64,000 nt of DNA from JAIVJZ01 sp035645695 (GCA_035645695.1 DASQMC010000080.1:47580-111579); one strand, 5' to 3'; counted from the first letter of the stretch, positions 49,585 through 58,693 are shown. The notes: generated by a model from the sequence alone, not told the origin. Translations and numbers: made by a program.

Positions 49585-50799
49585 ATGTTCGTTAAAAAGA
49601 TGTCTCTTCCCCTCGCACTGTTGTTCGCCGCGTCGGTCGGCGCATACGCGCAGGAAGCGCGAGAAGGGCGGCGGCCGCAAATTGACGGCGCGCGGGTTTT
49701 CGTCCATCGCGGCGGCAACCATCTCGGCGTCTCGGTCGAAAGCGTGACGCGCGAAAACATGGGCAGTTTCAATTTGAGCGGCGAGCCGCGAGGCGTGGCC
49801 GTTCGCGATGTGCTGGCCGATAGTCCCGCGGCAAAGGCGGGGCTGCAAAAGAACGACGTTATTCTGCGTTTCGACGGCGAGCAGATTTCGAGCGCGCAGA
49901 AACTTCAACGCCTCATTAACGAATCCGCGCCCGAACACACCGCGCGGCTCACCATCAGCCGGGCGGGCACGGAGCAGGAGTTATCCGTCACGCTCGGCAG
50001 GCGTGACGGTTTCGCGCCGGGGGCGTTCGGGAATTTCGATCTCCACGAAGGCCGCGCGTTCAGCTTCGACGCGGACGAACTTAAACGCCGCGCGGAGGAG
50101 ATGGCGCGCAACTCGGACGAGTGGAAGAAACGCGCGAAGGAGTTGGGGCAGAACTCGCAGGAGATGCGTCGAGGTTTGGAGAAGTTTCGCCTCGAAGGTC
50201 TCGGCGAGAACTTCAGACTCATACAGGGAGCGGGCTCTCGCCGCATCGGCATCACCACGCAAAACCTGACCGACCAGCTTGCGAACTACTTCGGCGTTTC
50301 GGGGCGCGACGGCCTGCTCGTCACCTCCGTAGCCGAGAACAGCCCGGCGTCGAAGGCCGGACTCAGGGCGGGAGATGTCCTCACGGAAGTTGACGGCGCG
50401 CGGCTCAAAAACGCCGCCGAACTTGCGCGCGGCCTCAACCGCAAAGACGAAGGCGAAGTGTCGCTGACCATCGTGCGCGACAAGAAGACGCGCACGATCA
50501 AAGTGACGCCGGAGCGCACGCAAAATGATCCGACGTTATTCACCCCCGGCGGCATAGGAGCGGGCGCGCCGGTGGCCGCATACGTGCCGCGCGTCGAAGC
50601 ATACGTGCCGCGCGTCGAAATCGCGCCCCGCCCTTCGTTGCCGCCGCTACAGCCCGCCGCTCCGCGCATCACACCGCACGCAGCCCCGCGCCCGCATGCC
50701 GCGCCGCGCCCGCAGGCAGCCCCGCGCATTTATGCCGCGCCGCAGGTAGCGCCGAGCGCGCCCACCGCGCCCCGGCGTTCCGGCGCGTGGGTTCTTTAA
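49585..50799 (+). CDS. Exported protein with two PDZ domains and a Pro/Ala tail
   Basis: A 404-residue protein. Signal peptide FVKKMSLPLALLFAASVGAYAQ. A first PDZ occupies about residues 45-130 (NLSGEPRGVAVRDVLADSPAAKAGLQKNDVILRFDGEQI) and a second about 215-300 (GRDGLLVTSVAENSPASKAGLRAGDVLTEVDGARL); a Lys/Arg-rich helix lies between. The last 75 residues are Pro/Ala/Arg-rich with APR repeats. No protease domain is present, so it is a PDZ-only adaptor-like protein of the envelope. The ATG at 49585 has GGAGG nine bases upstream. It converges on the next gene. Confidence 0.85.
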   Translation: MFVKKMSLPLALLFAASVGAYAQEAREGRRPQIDGARVFVHRGGNHLGVSVESVTRENMGSFNLSGEPRGVAVRDVLADSPAAKAGLQKNDVILRFDGEQISSAQKLQRLINESAPEHTARLTISRAGTEQELSVTLGRRDGFAPGAFGNFDLHEGRAFSFDADELKRRAEEMARNSDEWKKRAKELGQNSQEMRRGLEKFRLEGLGENFRLIQGAGSRRIGITTQNLTDQLANYFGVSGRDGLLVTSVAENSPASKAGLRAGDVLTEVDGARLKNAAELARGLNRKDEGEVSLTIVRDKKTRTIKVTPERTQNDPTLFTPGGIGAGAPVAAYVPRVEAYVPRVEIAPRPSLPPLQPAAPRITPHAAPRPHAAPRPQAAPRIYAAPQVAPSAPTAPRRSGAWVL

Positions 50800-50825
50800 C
50801 GCCGCACGCGGAAACGTAAAAAGAG

Positions 50826-50893
50826 TCGGCGGACATGAAAGACCGCAGTCCCGTGAATCGCTCACGAGACTGCGGTCTTTCATGTCCTGCCGA
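50826..50893. terminator. Long hairpin, bidirectional terminator candidate
   Basis: The arms GGACATGAAAGACCGCAGTC and their exact complement lie at 50831-50850 and 50867-50886, with an inner CGTGA/TCACG stem and outer TCGGC/GCCGA stem (one bulge). It lies between the convergent PDZ gene and the minus-strand secreted protein gene. Confidence 0.6.
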
Positions 50894-50914
50894 TTCAATC
50901 TTCGTTCGCGCGCC

Positions 50915-52819
50915 TTACGGCCGCAACTCGCGCAGTTCGCGTTCGGCGTCCGCATATGCGCCGTCGCGCACGTTGCCCAGACTAATTGCCGCCTCGAAGG
51001 CTTTGATCGCTTCGTCCCGGCGGTCGAGGAAGGCGAGTATGCGCCCCATGGCGGTGTAGGCGCGCGAGATGAGCGGGCGGTCTGATTCGGACGTGGCGGA
51101 ATTGATGGCGAGCCGGTAGTTGGCGAGCGCGCGCCCGAGGCGTTCGTCGCGGACGCTTTCGACGAAGGCGTCGCTGGCGGAGATGCTGGCCGCCTGCGCC
51201 AGCGCGAAGAAGATGCGCGGCTCGCCCCCGTTCTCGCTCATCAACGCGCGCAGACGCGTCTCGGCCTCTGTGTAATTTTTCGCGCGCAGCAGTTGGTTGA
51301 TGTCGGCGATGCTTTTATCGAGCGCGGCGCGGGCGTCGTCCGCGCGCGTCTCCTCGCCCGTGCGATTGGCCGCCGCACGCATTGCCGCCCGGCGCAATAC
51401 CGCGACGCGTTCGCGCGCCGCCGCGTACTCGGCCGGGCGAGCGCGCTCGCGCGCCGCGTCAACGCGCGTCATCATGTCGGCGAAGAAGTCCGCGAAGTCG
51501 AAACCGGCGATCTCCTGATCGCGCAGTTGCTCTGAGAAATAGAAAGCGAGCACCGCGCCGCGCTCGTAGGCTTCGGCGAGTTGGGCGGTCAACTCGTCTT
51601 CGAGCGTCGCGCGCTCGGCCTGCGACTCTTTAACGATAGCGGCGCGCTCCGATTCTTTCGCGCGCTGGAGTCGCGCGCTCGTCTGCTCGGCAAGCGCACG
51701 CCCGCGCGCGATCAGGTTCATGCGCGCGTCGGCCGCGATGACGAGCGAACGCGCCACCGCCGCGAACACGTCGGACGACGATGTGTTCGCGGGAGTGGCG
51801 GCTGATGCGGCCGCGCGTTCATCGAGTAGTGCGCGAACGTCCGCGCGCTTCAAAGCGATCTCGCGGTTGAAGCGCAGGATGATCGGGTCTATGACGTATT
51901 GCAGGTAGGCGCGGCGCACTTCGGAGGATGCGGGATCGATTCCCTGCGGGACGACCGCGAAATAGTCGTCGCCGATGACGCGAAAGTTGATCGAGCCGGG
52001 GACGGCCAGCAGATCGGGCACGAGCCGAAAGCGGCGTTCGCGCTCGCGCGTGACGAAGGCGGGCGGCGCGTCCTTCTTCGGCTTCGGCGCGGGGTTCCTG
52101 ACGGGCACGCGTTCGAGCGTGACTGTGACGGGGCGCGTGTGCAGGTAAGTGAGCACGGCGCGCAGCATCTCGGAGGCTTGCGGCCGCAGGCGGTCGCCCT
52201 CGGTCTGGTGCGCGGTGAGATAGGCGGGCAGGCGCGCGGCGATCCCCGACTTGGCGTAGAACTCGCGCAGGAGCGGCGCGAAGTCGAGCACGTCGAGCAC
52301 GCCGGGGAAGAGGTCGTCGGAACGCGCGGGAGCGTCGAAGGCGGGCGCGGGGCCGAGCGCGTAGGCGAGAGAGACGTAGCGCGCGGCTTGCTGGGCGTGC
52401 GTCGCCGCCGGGTCTTTGAGCCGGTTCAGTTCGTAGAAGCGACGCATGCGCGCGCGCAGTTCGGCGTCGAGATTTTCCTGATCGCGCCGGACGAGCGCGC
52501 GAAACTCCGTGGGCTGACGCCCCGGCGTCGGGTCGAAACCCGCCGCGTCGAGCGCGGCCATCATCACCAGCAGGCGCGGCTCCGGCTCGATCCGAACGCC
52601 GTAATCCGATAGATCGAGCGTGCCGGCACGGCTCGATTGCGGGCGCGGCGTCGGCTGCGCGGCGGCGGTCGTAGAGGTTGTCCCCGTCGCGGCGGGGCGC
52701 GATGGTGGCGGCGGCGTCGCTGCGGCGGGCGTCTGCCGGGTCGCGGGCGTATTACTTTGAGCAAAGGCCGCCTGCCCGAACGCGAAGAGGACGACGATAA
52801 CTAATAAATGCTTCTTCAT
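50915..52819 (-). CDS. Exported TPR-like protein, 634 aa
   Basis: Signal peptide (KKHLLVIVVLFAFGQAAFAQ) from the ATG at 52819; a 50-residue Pro/Thr/Ala-rich linker; a helical domain that I do not recognise (residues 70-400); and near the end a TPR-like repeat region (LIAD...AALDKSIADINQLLRAKNYTEAETRLRALM, ISRAYTAMGRILAFLDRRDEAIKAFEAAISL). The length and composition are typical of uncharacterised acidobacterial envelope proteins. The frame opens earlier at 52876 but the signal peptide fixes the start. It may be part of an outer-membrane assembly. Confidence 0.7.
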   Translation of the reverse strand: MKKHLLVIVVLFAFGQAAFAQSNTPATRQTPAAATPPPPSRPAATGTTSTTAAAQPTPRPQSSRAGTLDLSDYGVRIEPEPRLLVMMAALDAAGFDPTPGRQPTEFRALVRRDQENLDAELRARMRRFYELNRLKDPAATHAQQAARYVSLAYALGPAPAFDAPARSDDLFPGVLDVLDFAPLLREFYAKSGIAARLPAYLTAHQTEGDRLRPQASEMLRAVLTYLHTRPVTVTLERVPVRNPAPKPKKDAPPAFVTRERERRFRLVPDLLAVPGSINFRVIGDDYFAVVPQGIDPASSEVRRAYLQYVIDPIILRFNREIALKRADVRALLDERAAASAATPANTSSSDVFAAVARSLVIAADARMNLIARGRALAEQTSARLQRAKESERAAIVKESQAERATLEDELTAQLAEAYERGAVLAFYFSEQLRDQEIAGFDFADFFADMMTRVDAARERARPAEYAAARERVAVLRRAAMRAAANRTGEETRADDARAALDKSIADINQLLRAKNYTEAETRLRALMSENGGEPRIFFALAQAASISASDAFVESVRDERLGRALANYRLAINSATSESDRPLISRAYTAMGRILAFLDRRDEAIKAFEAAISLGNVRDGAYADAERELRELRP

Positions 52820-52935
52820 GCGATTGAAACTGCTCGTGTTTGAATTTTCCGCGCCGGGAAGGAACTCCGAGATCAACGCTTCGGCTACACCAGTTAAAGA
52901 TGCTCAGCCCGGCGCGCCGGATGCCAGAGGAAGAA

Positions 52936-53102
52936 ATGATGAAGCAGGAACGCCGAAACGATGAATTGAAAAGCGGGAGTCAGGAGTCAGGAGTCAGGAG
53001 TCAAGAGTCAGTAGCAAGGCGAGAGCGCGTTTTATCCTGACTTCTAACTTCTGACTCCTGTTTTCTGTTCTCTACCTCATCCCCGCGTTCCTACTTCGTC
53101 AT
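52936..53102. repeat. Large inverted repeat, family E
   Basis: GATGAAGCAGGAACGCCG... on the left and its complement with CGCGTTCCTACTTCGTCAT on the right enclose GTCAGGA and TCCTGAC/TTCTGAC heptads. The right end encodes the last codons and stop of the DUF2062 gene (ATG ACG AAG TAG). Same family as 12733-12905. Confidence 0.85.
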
Positions 53103-53579
53103 ATCCGCCTCATCCTTCTTTCTCATTCTTTGCTTCGCGCGGAGCAGCTTTAAGGTAACAGGATAGGCGGCGAGGGAACAAACGATGGAGAGCGCCATGC
53201 CGCCGATGGAAAAAGGCACGACGATGTCCCACAGGTGCGTGAATAATTGCCGCCAGTAGTCGCGGTTTAAGAGGTGCGGCTCCTGCAAAAGTTTCCAGCC
53301 CTCTTCGGGAAGGCTCAGCGGCCGTCCCATCAGGAGCGCGCCGACGGCGTATGAGGCGGCGATGATGGGGACGAGCGTGAGAAACGGGTTATTGACGAAC
53401 GTTCCCGTGTAGATGGCGATCTTGTTGAAGCGAAACAGAAAGGCGACGAGGGTCGCCATGATGGTGTGGAGCCCGAGGAAGGGCGAGAAGGCGATAAAGA
53501 TGCCCACCGAAAAAGCAAGCGCCGTCCGCTCGGGCGGATCGTCAACCGCGAGCAGACGGCGAAAAACGGCGCGAAACAT
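53091..53579 (-). CDS. DUF2062 membrane protein
   Basis: A 162-residue protein with VDDPPERTALAFSVGIFIAFSPFLGLHTIMATLVAFLFRFNKIAIYTGTFVNNPF, the characteristic PFxGxHT/N..P signature of DUF2062, and two or three membrane helices. The family's role is unknown; members are often near lipid-A or glycosyl-transfer genes. Its start lies ten bases from a family A repeat arm, without a good ribosome site. Its last residues (MTK) and stop codon come from a family E repeat. It lies downstream of the STAS gene on the same strand. Confidence 0.85.
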   Translation of the reverse strand: MFRAVFRRLLAVDDPPERTALAFSVGIFIAFSPFLGLHTIMATLVAFLFRFNKIAIYTGTFVNNPFLTLVPIIAASYAVGALLMGRPLSLPEEGWKLLQEPHLLNRDYWRQLFTHLWDIVVPFSIGGMALSIVCSLAAYPVTLKLLRAKQRMRKKDEADMTK

Positions 53580-53589
53580 CGGTGCGAAA

Positions 53590-53688
53590 GTTTCAAGTTT
53601 CAGGTTTCAGGTTTCAAGTTAAAGAACCAGGAACCTGTCAGTCCTGAAACTTGAAACTTGAAACCTGAAACTTTCTACTTGAAACTGT
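53590..53688. repeat. Heptad inverted repeat, family A, third centre
   Basis: GTTTCAA, GTTTCAG, GTTTCAG, GTTTCAA on the left, a centre with AGAACCAGGAACCTG, and CTTGAAA/CCTGAAA units on the right. The right arm extends into the STAS gene: its last residues SFK and stop (AGT TTC AAG TAG) are a heptad. The centre differs from A1 and A2. Confidence 0.85.
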
Positions 53689-54022
53689 TGAGCGCGCTCG
53701 ACTCGTCATCGTAAGTGTCGAAGACGGTCAGCAACTTCGTGATGGCGAGCAGGTCTTGAATCTTCTGCGTCAGGTTGAGCAGTTTGAGCTGGCCGCCTTC
53801 GCGGCCGATAGCCGTGAAACTGGCGACGAACTCGCCGATGCCGCTCGAATCCACGTAGCTGACTTGCGAGAGGTTCAAGAGAATCTTCTTCTTGCCTTCT
53901 TCGATCAGCCTCCGAATCGCGGTGCGGAGGGCAACCGAGCCTTCGCCGATGGTGATCTTGCCGCTCATGTCGAGGACGGTCACATCTCCGGCCTGACGCT
54001 CATTGATATTTAATTCAGCCAT
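53675..54022 (-). CDS. STAS-domain anti-sigma-factor antagonist
   Basis: A 115-residue SpoIIAA/RsbV-like protein. VTVLDMSGKITIGEGSVALRTAIRRL, ILLNLSQVSYVDSSGIGEFVASF with the phosphorylatable Ser in DSSG, and QIQDLLAITKLLTVFDTY are all in place. It binds the RsbW-type kinase in its unphosphorylated form. The kinase gene is just upstream on the same strand (54131-54544), with 108 bases between. A family A repeat forms its end. Confidence 0.88.
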   Translation of the reverse strand: MAELNINERQAGDVTVLDMSGKITIGEGSVALRTAIRRLIEEGKKKILLNLSQVSYVDSSGIGEFVASFTAIGREGGQLKLLNLTQKIQDLLAITKLLTVFDTYDDESSALNSFK

Positions 54023-54130
54023 TACAGGAATTCTCCTTCGGGAATAGTCAGTGGTTCAATTCAATCTCAAGCGGCTTCGCGCGGCGCTCGCAAACCGGCG
54101 GACGAGCGACGACGGACGACCGACGAAATT

Positions 54131-54544
54131 TTATCGCTTCTTCGTCATACGCACGACCGTGCCGCCTTCGGGATGGGGCAACCATTCCACCGTGTCCATG
54201 AAATTTCGCATGAACAGGATGCCGCGCCCAGACGTTTTCAGCAAATTCTGCTCGGCGGTCGGGTCGTCCACGTTCACCGGGTCGAAGCCCGTGCCGCGGT
54301 CGCGCACCGTTACGACGAGTTCGCCGCCCGCGTCCGTAAACGCGATCTCGACCGGCTTCGAGGCATCCTGTTTATTGCCATGCAGGACGGCATTCGTCAC
54401 GGCCTCGCGCACGGCCATGTCGAGGCCGAAAGCCGCGTCTTCGCTCAGTTGCAAACGCTCGGCCACCTCGTCCGCTTTGGCGGCTGCTTCCGCAATCGCC
54501 TCGATGCGGCTCGGTAATGTCAGTTCAGTCGTCTCTTCAGTCAC
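54131..54544 (-). CDS. RsbW-like serine kinase/anti-sigma factor (HATPase)
   Basis: A 137-residue GHKL ATPase-fold kinase: DMAVREAVTNAVLHGNKQD (N box), VTVRDRGTGFDP (G1 box) and TSGRGILFMRNFMD (G2). The GTG at 54544 is chosen from family length; the frame runs to 54643 with another ATG at 54595, and no start has a good ribosome site. It phosphorylates the STAS protein and binds a sigma factor or other target. No sigma factor or RsbU phosphatase is adjacent, so its partner lies elsewhere. Confidence 0.85.
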   Translation of the reverse strand: MTEETTELTLPSRIEAIAEAAAKADEVAERLQLSEDAAFGLDMAVREAVTNAVLHGNKQDASKPVEIAFTDAGGELVVTVRDRGTGFDPVNVDDPTAEQNLLKTSGRGILFMRNFMDTVEWLPHPEGGTVVRMTKKR

Positions 54545-54672
54545 AGTTGCAGACCGAGACCTCTCTTCAAAGAGAACCCTCCGGCGGACGGGCATACCCT
54601 GTGTCGCGCGCCAAACATGTGAAAGCAAACCGGAAGCCTGCACAATTTAAGACGCGCGCCGCGCATGTGTCA

Positions 54673-54794
54673 AGAAAGAGGAAACGGGAAAGGGCGAAGG
54701 TGTACGCGTTAGAGGCGCGCAGGGGAAGTCCCTCCCGCCGGATTAATGCCTCTCCTTTCCCCTTTCGCCTTTTACCCTTCCCCCTCCTTCTTTT
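54673..54794. repeat. Weaker inverted repeat, family F-like (GGGAAAG)
   Basis: GAAAGAGGAAACGGGAAAGGG on the left and CCTTTCCCCTTTCGCCTTTTACCC on the right form an imperfect inverted pair with a long centre. The right arm ends 12 bases before aroA. Heptad phasing is less clear than elsewhere. Confidence 0.5.
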
Positions 54795-54805
54795 AAGATG
54801 GCCGC

Positions 54806-56137
54806 ATGAAGATTCAACCGGCGCAGAGGCTCAAGGGGCGCGTGCGCGTGCCGGGCGACAAGTCGATCTCGCACCGCGCCGCCATCATCGCCGCGCTGGC
54901 GCAGGCGGGCGGGCGTTCGCGCCTCGCCAATTATTCGACGAGCGCCGACTGCGCCTCGACCATTAGCTGTCTCTCCGCGCTCGGCGTGCGCATAGAACGG
55001 GCGGGTAATAACGTCCTCGTCGAGGGCGCGGGGACGCGCATGGCGCACGCGCCGCGCGAGCCGCTCGACTGCGGCAACAGCGGCACGAGCATGCGCCTGC
55101 TCGCCGGGCTGCTTGCGGGACAGCCGCACACGTCCACGCTCACGGGCGACGCTTCGCTTCGCACGCGCCCGATGAGACGCATCATCGAGCCGCTTGAGTT
55201 GATGGGCGCGCGCGTCTCGTCCGCAGCAGGGTGCGCGCCGCTCAGCATCGAAGGGCGCGCGCCGCTCGCGCCCATCACCTATGATTTGCCGGTCGCCAGC
55301 GCGCAGGTCAAGTCGTGCGTTCTGCTTGCCGGGTTGAATGCTGACGGGCGCACCGAAGTCATCGAATCGCGCGGCGCGACGCGCGACCACACGGAACGCC
55401 TGCTCTCTCTGTTCGGCGCGGACATGCGCACGGAATTGAAAATTTACGAAGGCCGCCAAGTGCCGTTCGTCTCTCTCGAAACTCCCTTGAGCCTGCGGCC
55501 GCATGATTGCAACATCGCGGGCGACATCTCCTCTGCGGCCTTCCTGTTGGTGGCCGGCGCGCTGCTCGCCGGTTCGGACTTGACGCTCGCGGAGGTCGGC
55601 CTCAACCGGACGCGCACTGGCATTCTCGACACGCTGCAACGTCTCGGCGCGGATATAACGGTTGCGGACAAGCGCATCGAATCGGGCGAAGAGACGGGCG
55701 AACTGCGCGTGCGCGGCCACGACGGAGGACTCGCCCCCGCCTCTCCGGGCGCGAACGTCATCGGCGGCGAGTTGATCGCGAACTTGATAGACGAGTTGCC
55801 GATCCTGAGCGTGCTCGGCACACAGGTCGAGGGCGGACTGGAGATTCGCGACGCCGCCGAGTTGCGCGTCAAAGAGACGGATCGCATCGGCGCGATGGTC
55901 AGCAATTTACGCGCGCTCGGCGCGGAGGTTGAGGAATACCCGGACGGCCTCGGTGTTCGTGGGCGCACGCGTCTGCGCGGCGCGCGGCTCGAATCTTTCG
56001 GCGATCACCGGATCGCGATGGCCTGTGCCGTGGCCGCGCTTTTGAGCGAAGGCGAGTCGGAATTGATCGGGGCGGAAGCGGTCGGCGTCTCGTTCCCGGA
56101 ATTTTTCACGATACTCGAATCGGTAACGGAGAGATGA
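54806..56137 (+). CDS. aroA: 3-phosphoshikimate 1-carboxyvinyltransferase (EPSP synthase)
   Basis: A 443-residue EPSP synthase: VPGDKSISHRAAIIAALA binds phosphate, LDCGNSGTSMRLLAG and SLRTRPMRRIIEPLELMGA are family hallmarks, and ESFGDHRIAMACAVAALL closes the protein. It makes EPSP from shikimate-3-phosphate and PEP in the aromatic pathway. The start lies near a polypurine repeat and lacks a clear Shine-Dalgarno site. It overlaps aroK by four bases (ATGA). Confidence 0.95.
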   Translation: MKIQPAQRLKGRVRVPGDKSISHRAAIIAALAQAGGRSRLANYSTSADCASTISCLSALGVRIERAGNNVLVEGAGTRMAHAPREPLDCGNSGTSMRLLAGLLAGQPHTSTLTGDASLRTRPMRRIIEPLELMGARVSSAAGCAPLSIEGRAPLAPITYDLPVASAQVKSCVLLAGLNADGRTEVIESRGATRDHTERLLSLFGADMRTELKIYEGRQVPFVSLETPLSLRPHDCNIAGDISSAAFLLVAGALLAGSDLTLAEVGLNRTRTGILDTLQRLGADITVADKRIESGEETGELRVRGHDGGLAPASPGANVIGGELIANLIDELPILSVLGTQVEGGLEIRDAAELRVKETDRIGAMVSNLRALGAEVEEYPDGLGVRGRTRLRGARLESFGDHRIAMACAVAALLSEGESELIGAEAVGVSFPEFFTILESVTER

Positions 56138-56709
56138 ACACGCGCGCGCCTGAGCGGCGCATCGTACTCGCGGGTTTCATGTGTGCGGGCAAGACCACCG
56201 TCGCGCGCGCCCTCGCCGCGCGCCTCGGCGGCGCGATGATCGACACGGACGCCGCGCTCGTCAAACGAGCGTGCCGGAGCATCGAAGCGATCATCTACGA
56301 CGAAGGCGAGCCGCGTTTTCGTCAACTCGAACAGGACGCGCTGCGCGACATTTTGGAACGCGACCGCTCGCGCGTCATCGCTCTCGGCGGCGGCACCTGG
56401 ACTGTGGCGGAGAATCGCGCGCTCATCGCCGCGCACGATTGCCTGACCGTCTGGCTCGACGCGCCGTTCGAGTTGTGCTGGCGGCGCATCGCGGCTTCCC
56501 CCGACCCGCGCCCGCTCGCGCTCAACCGTGAGCGGGCGCGCGAACTCTACGATGCCCGCCGCGCCGCTTACGAACTCGCCGCTCTGCGCGTCGGCGTTAC
56601 GGAAACGCGCAGCGCGGAAGACACGGCCGCCGAGATCGCGTCTATAATCGGGCGGCAGGATTTTTCAGACGAACATGAGGGACGAGAGGGAGAGAAAGCC
56701 GATGGGTAA
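56134..56709 (+). CDS. aroK: Shikimate kinase
   Basis: A 191-residue kinase: Walker A GFMCAGKTT, DTD of shikimate binding, GEPRFRQLEQDAL (the conserved R), GGGTW, and a lid region around DPRPLALNRERARELYDARRAAYE. It phosphorylates shikimate, feeding aroA. ATGA overlap with aroA and an 8-base overlap with rtcB show a tight operon. The C-terminal 15 residues are acidic and hydrophilic. Confidence 0.93.
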   Translation: MNTRAPERRIVLAGFMCAGKTTVARALAARLGGAMIDTDAALVKRACRSIEAIIYDEGEPRFRQLEQDALRDILERDRSRVIALGGGTWTVAENRALIAAHDCLTVWLDAPFELCWRRIAASPDPRPLALNRERARELYDARRAAYELAALRVGVTETRSAEDTAAEIASIIGRQDFSDEHEGREGEKADG

Positions 56710-58693
56710 GAAGACCGCCGACGCCAAAGCCTTGAAGGTCGCACGCACCTTGCACAACGCCGAGAACTGGAAACACCACGCGCGCTGGCACGGAGACGGT
56801 TACTATGAACTGCACACGGAGGACACCGGCACAACCCCCGTGCGCCTCTTTTTGACCAAACAACTCTTAGACGACGCCGAAGACATTCTCTATCGCCAGA
56901 TCGTCAACGCGACGCGCTTCCCCGGCGTGCGCATGGTCGTCATCACGCCTGACACACACTACGGTTACGGCGTCCCCGTAGGCTGCGTGCTCATCACGGA
57001 CGCCGAGGCGGGCGCGGTCGCGATGGGGCCGGTCGGCTACGACATCGGGTGCTTTACGGCCGACACGCTTATTCCTCTGGCTGACGGCCGCACCTACCCA
57101 ATCGGCGAACTGGCCGAGCGCGGCGGTGAAATTTTCGTCTATGCAATCTCTCAAGAACAGAAGATTGTCGTTGCCGGAGCGACAGCTAAGAAGACGCGAA
57201 TCGACGCGCCGCTTGTCAAAGTGACGCTTGATAACGACAGGGAAATTTTCTGCACGCCCGACCACGAGTTCATGCTGCGCGACGGAACTTACCGGCAGGC
57301 ACAAGAGCTAACTCCGAAAACTTCGTTGATGCCATTCGACGTAAAAGTTGAACGAAACGATTACGTAGCTCTCGGTCATCCGGGTGTTTGGAACTCGCAA
57401 AGTGCTTTCAGTTACAACCATAAAGTCGTCTCGGTTGAGCGGCTGGAGCAGACGGCGGATGTGTTTTGTCTGACCGTGCCAGCCTACGGTAACTTTGCGC
57501 TTGACGCGGGTGTGTTCGTGCATAACTGCGGAATGATGTCGGCGCGTTCGGAGGTTGAGGCGGAACGTGCGACGCCGGAGAAGCGTCTGGAGTTTAATCG
57601 CGCGGTGATGGAGCGCGTGAATATGGGCGCGGGCGGCAAGAGCGTGCGCCTCGGCGAGTTGTCGAAGGGCGAGTTTAATAATCTGGTGCGCGGGGGCGCG
57701 GAGTATTACGTCGAGCGGTACGGGGCGACGTTTGATCGCAGCCGTGCCGAGCGGCATCGCATCCCTGTGGACGACGGCTGGCAGATTCCGTGGGGCGGGA
57801 AGGGCAGGCCGGAGCGGGGCTTAAACCAATTGGGCAGTCTCGGCGGCGGCAACCATTTCATCGAACTGCAACGCTCCGAACAGACGGGCACGATCTTCGT
57901 GCAGGTGCACACGGGCAGTCGCGGCTTCGGGCACGGCCTCGCGACCAACTATTTCGAGCTGGCGCGCGAGGAACGACCCGAACAGATGACCGACATCGAC
58001 CTCGGTTACTTCACGCCCGACTCGCTACACTACAGCCACTACCTGAACGCCGTCGCGGCGGGCGGCAACTACGCGATCCTCAATCGCCTGATCATCTTCG
58101 AGCAGGTGTCGGACGCCTTCCGGGAAGTGTTCGGGCGTGAGCTTGAGTTGATTTATGAGATCAGCCACAACCTCGTGCAGCGTGAGTGGCATCCTGATTT
58201 CGGCGATGTATGGGTGCATCGCAAGGGCGCGACGCGCGCCTTCCCTGCCGGGCACCCTGCGCTCGCGGGCACGCACTGGGCGGAGACGGGGCATCCCGTC
58301 CTCATCCCCGGCTCGAACAAGGATTGGAGCTACATCCTGCAACCGCTCGCGGGCGCGGTTAACAGCGGCTACTCGGTCAATCACGGTGCGGGGCGGCGTC
58401 TCTCGCGCGGCGAAGCGACGCGCACGCTCTCGCAAACGGCGATTGACGACGAGTACAAGGCGGCGGGGATTCTGGTCAACATCAACGGGCGCGTGCCGCT
58501 CGACGAGGCCGCGCCCGCCTACAAGTCTTCGCAGGCAGTGATCGAGGCGGTCGTCGGCGCGGGGCTGGCGCGCGTCGAGCATCAACTGTGGCCGCTCGCC
58601 TCCCTGAAGGGCGCGGACGAACGCAAGGGCAAGCGGCGCAAGGGCGGCAAAGGCGACGCGCACAAAGGGCGCAAGACGAAGGAGCACTATTAA
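56702..58693 (+). CDS. rtcB: RtcB-type RNA ligase interrupted by a mini-intein
   Basis: A 663-residue precursor; without the intein (residues 117-275) the ligase has 504. The flanks join as MGPVGYDIG-CGMMSARSE, the RtcB segment with its metal-binding Cys. Further on are NQLGSLGGGNHFIEL, GSRGFGHGLATNYFE, HNLVQREWHPDFGDVWVHRKGATRAFP and NHGAGRRLSR, the GMP-binding His region. It ligates RNA 2',3'-cyclic phosphate to 5'-OH in tRNA or RNA repair. The ATG at 56702 is preferred (GAGGGAG about 15 bases upstream); it overlaps aroK by 8 bases. The last 30 residues are Lys-rich. The TAA stop begins a family D repeat. Confidence 0.93.
   Translation: MGKKTADAKALKVARTLHNAENWKHHARWHGDGYYELHTEDTGTTPVRLFLTKQLLDDAEDILYRQIVNATRFPGVRMVVITPDTHYGYGVPVGCVLITDAEAGAVAMGPVGYDIGCFTADTLIPLADGRTYPIGELAERGGEIFVYAISQEQKIVVAGATAKKTRIDAPLVKVTLDNDREIFCTPDHEFMLRDGTYRQAQELTPKTSLMPFDVKVERNDYVALGHPGVWNSQSAFSYNHKVVSVERLEQTADVFCLTVPAYGNFALDAGVFVHNCGMMSARSEVEAERATPEKRLEFNRAVMERVNMGAGGKSVRLGELSKGEFNNLVRGGAEYYVERYGATFDRSRAERHRIPVDDGWQIPWGGKGRPERGLNQLGSLGGGNHFIELQRSEQTGTIFVQVHTGSRGFGHGLATNYFELAREERPEQMTDIDLGYFTPDSLHYSHYLNAVAAGGNYAILNRLIIFEQVSDAFREVFGRELELIYEISHNLVQREWHPDFGDVWVHRKGATRAFPAGHPALAGTHWAETGHPVLIPGSNKDWSYILQPLAGAVNSGYSVNHGAGRRLSRGEATRTLSQTAIDDEYKAAGILVNINGRVPLDEAAPAYKSSQAVIEAVVGAGLARVEHQLWPLASLKGADERKGKRRKGGKGDAHKGRKTKEHY
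57050..57526 (+). other. Mini-intein within rtcB (159 residues, no homing endonuclease)
   Basis: Block A begins at Cys1 (CFTADTLIPLADG), block B is FCTPDHEFM with the TxxH His, block F is CLTVPAYGNFALDAGVF, and the C-terminus is VHN followed by Cys+1 of the ligase. All splicing residues are present. The length leaves room for the Hint fold only. The insertion is directly before the metal-binding Cys of RtcB, so splicing must occur for activity. The intein DNA is visibly AT-richer than the surrounding gene. Confidence 0.92.
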
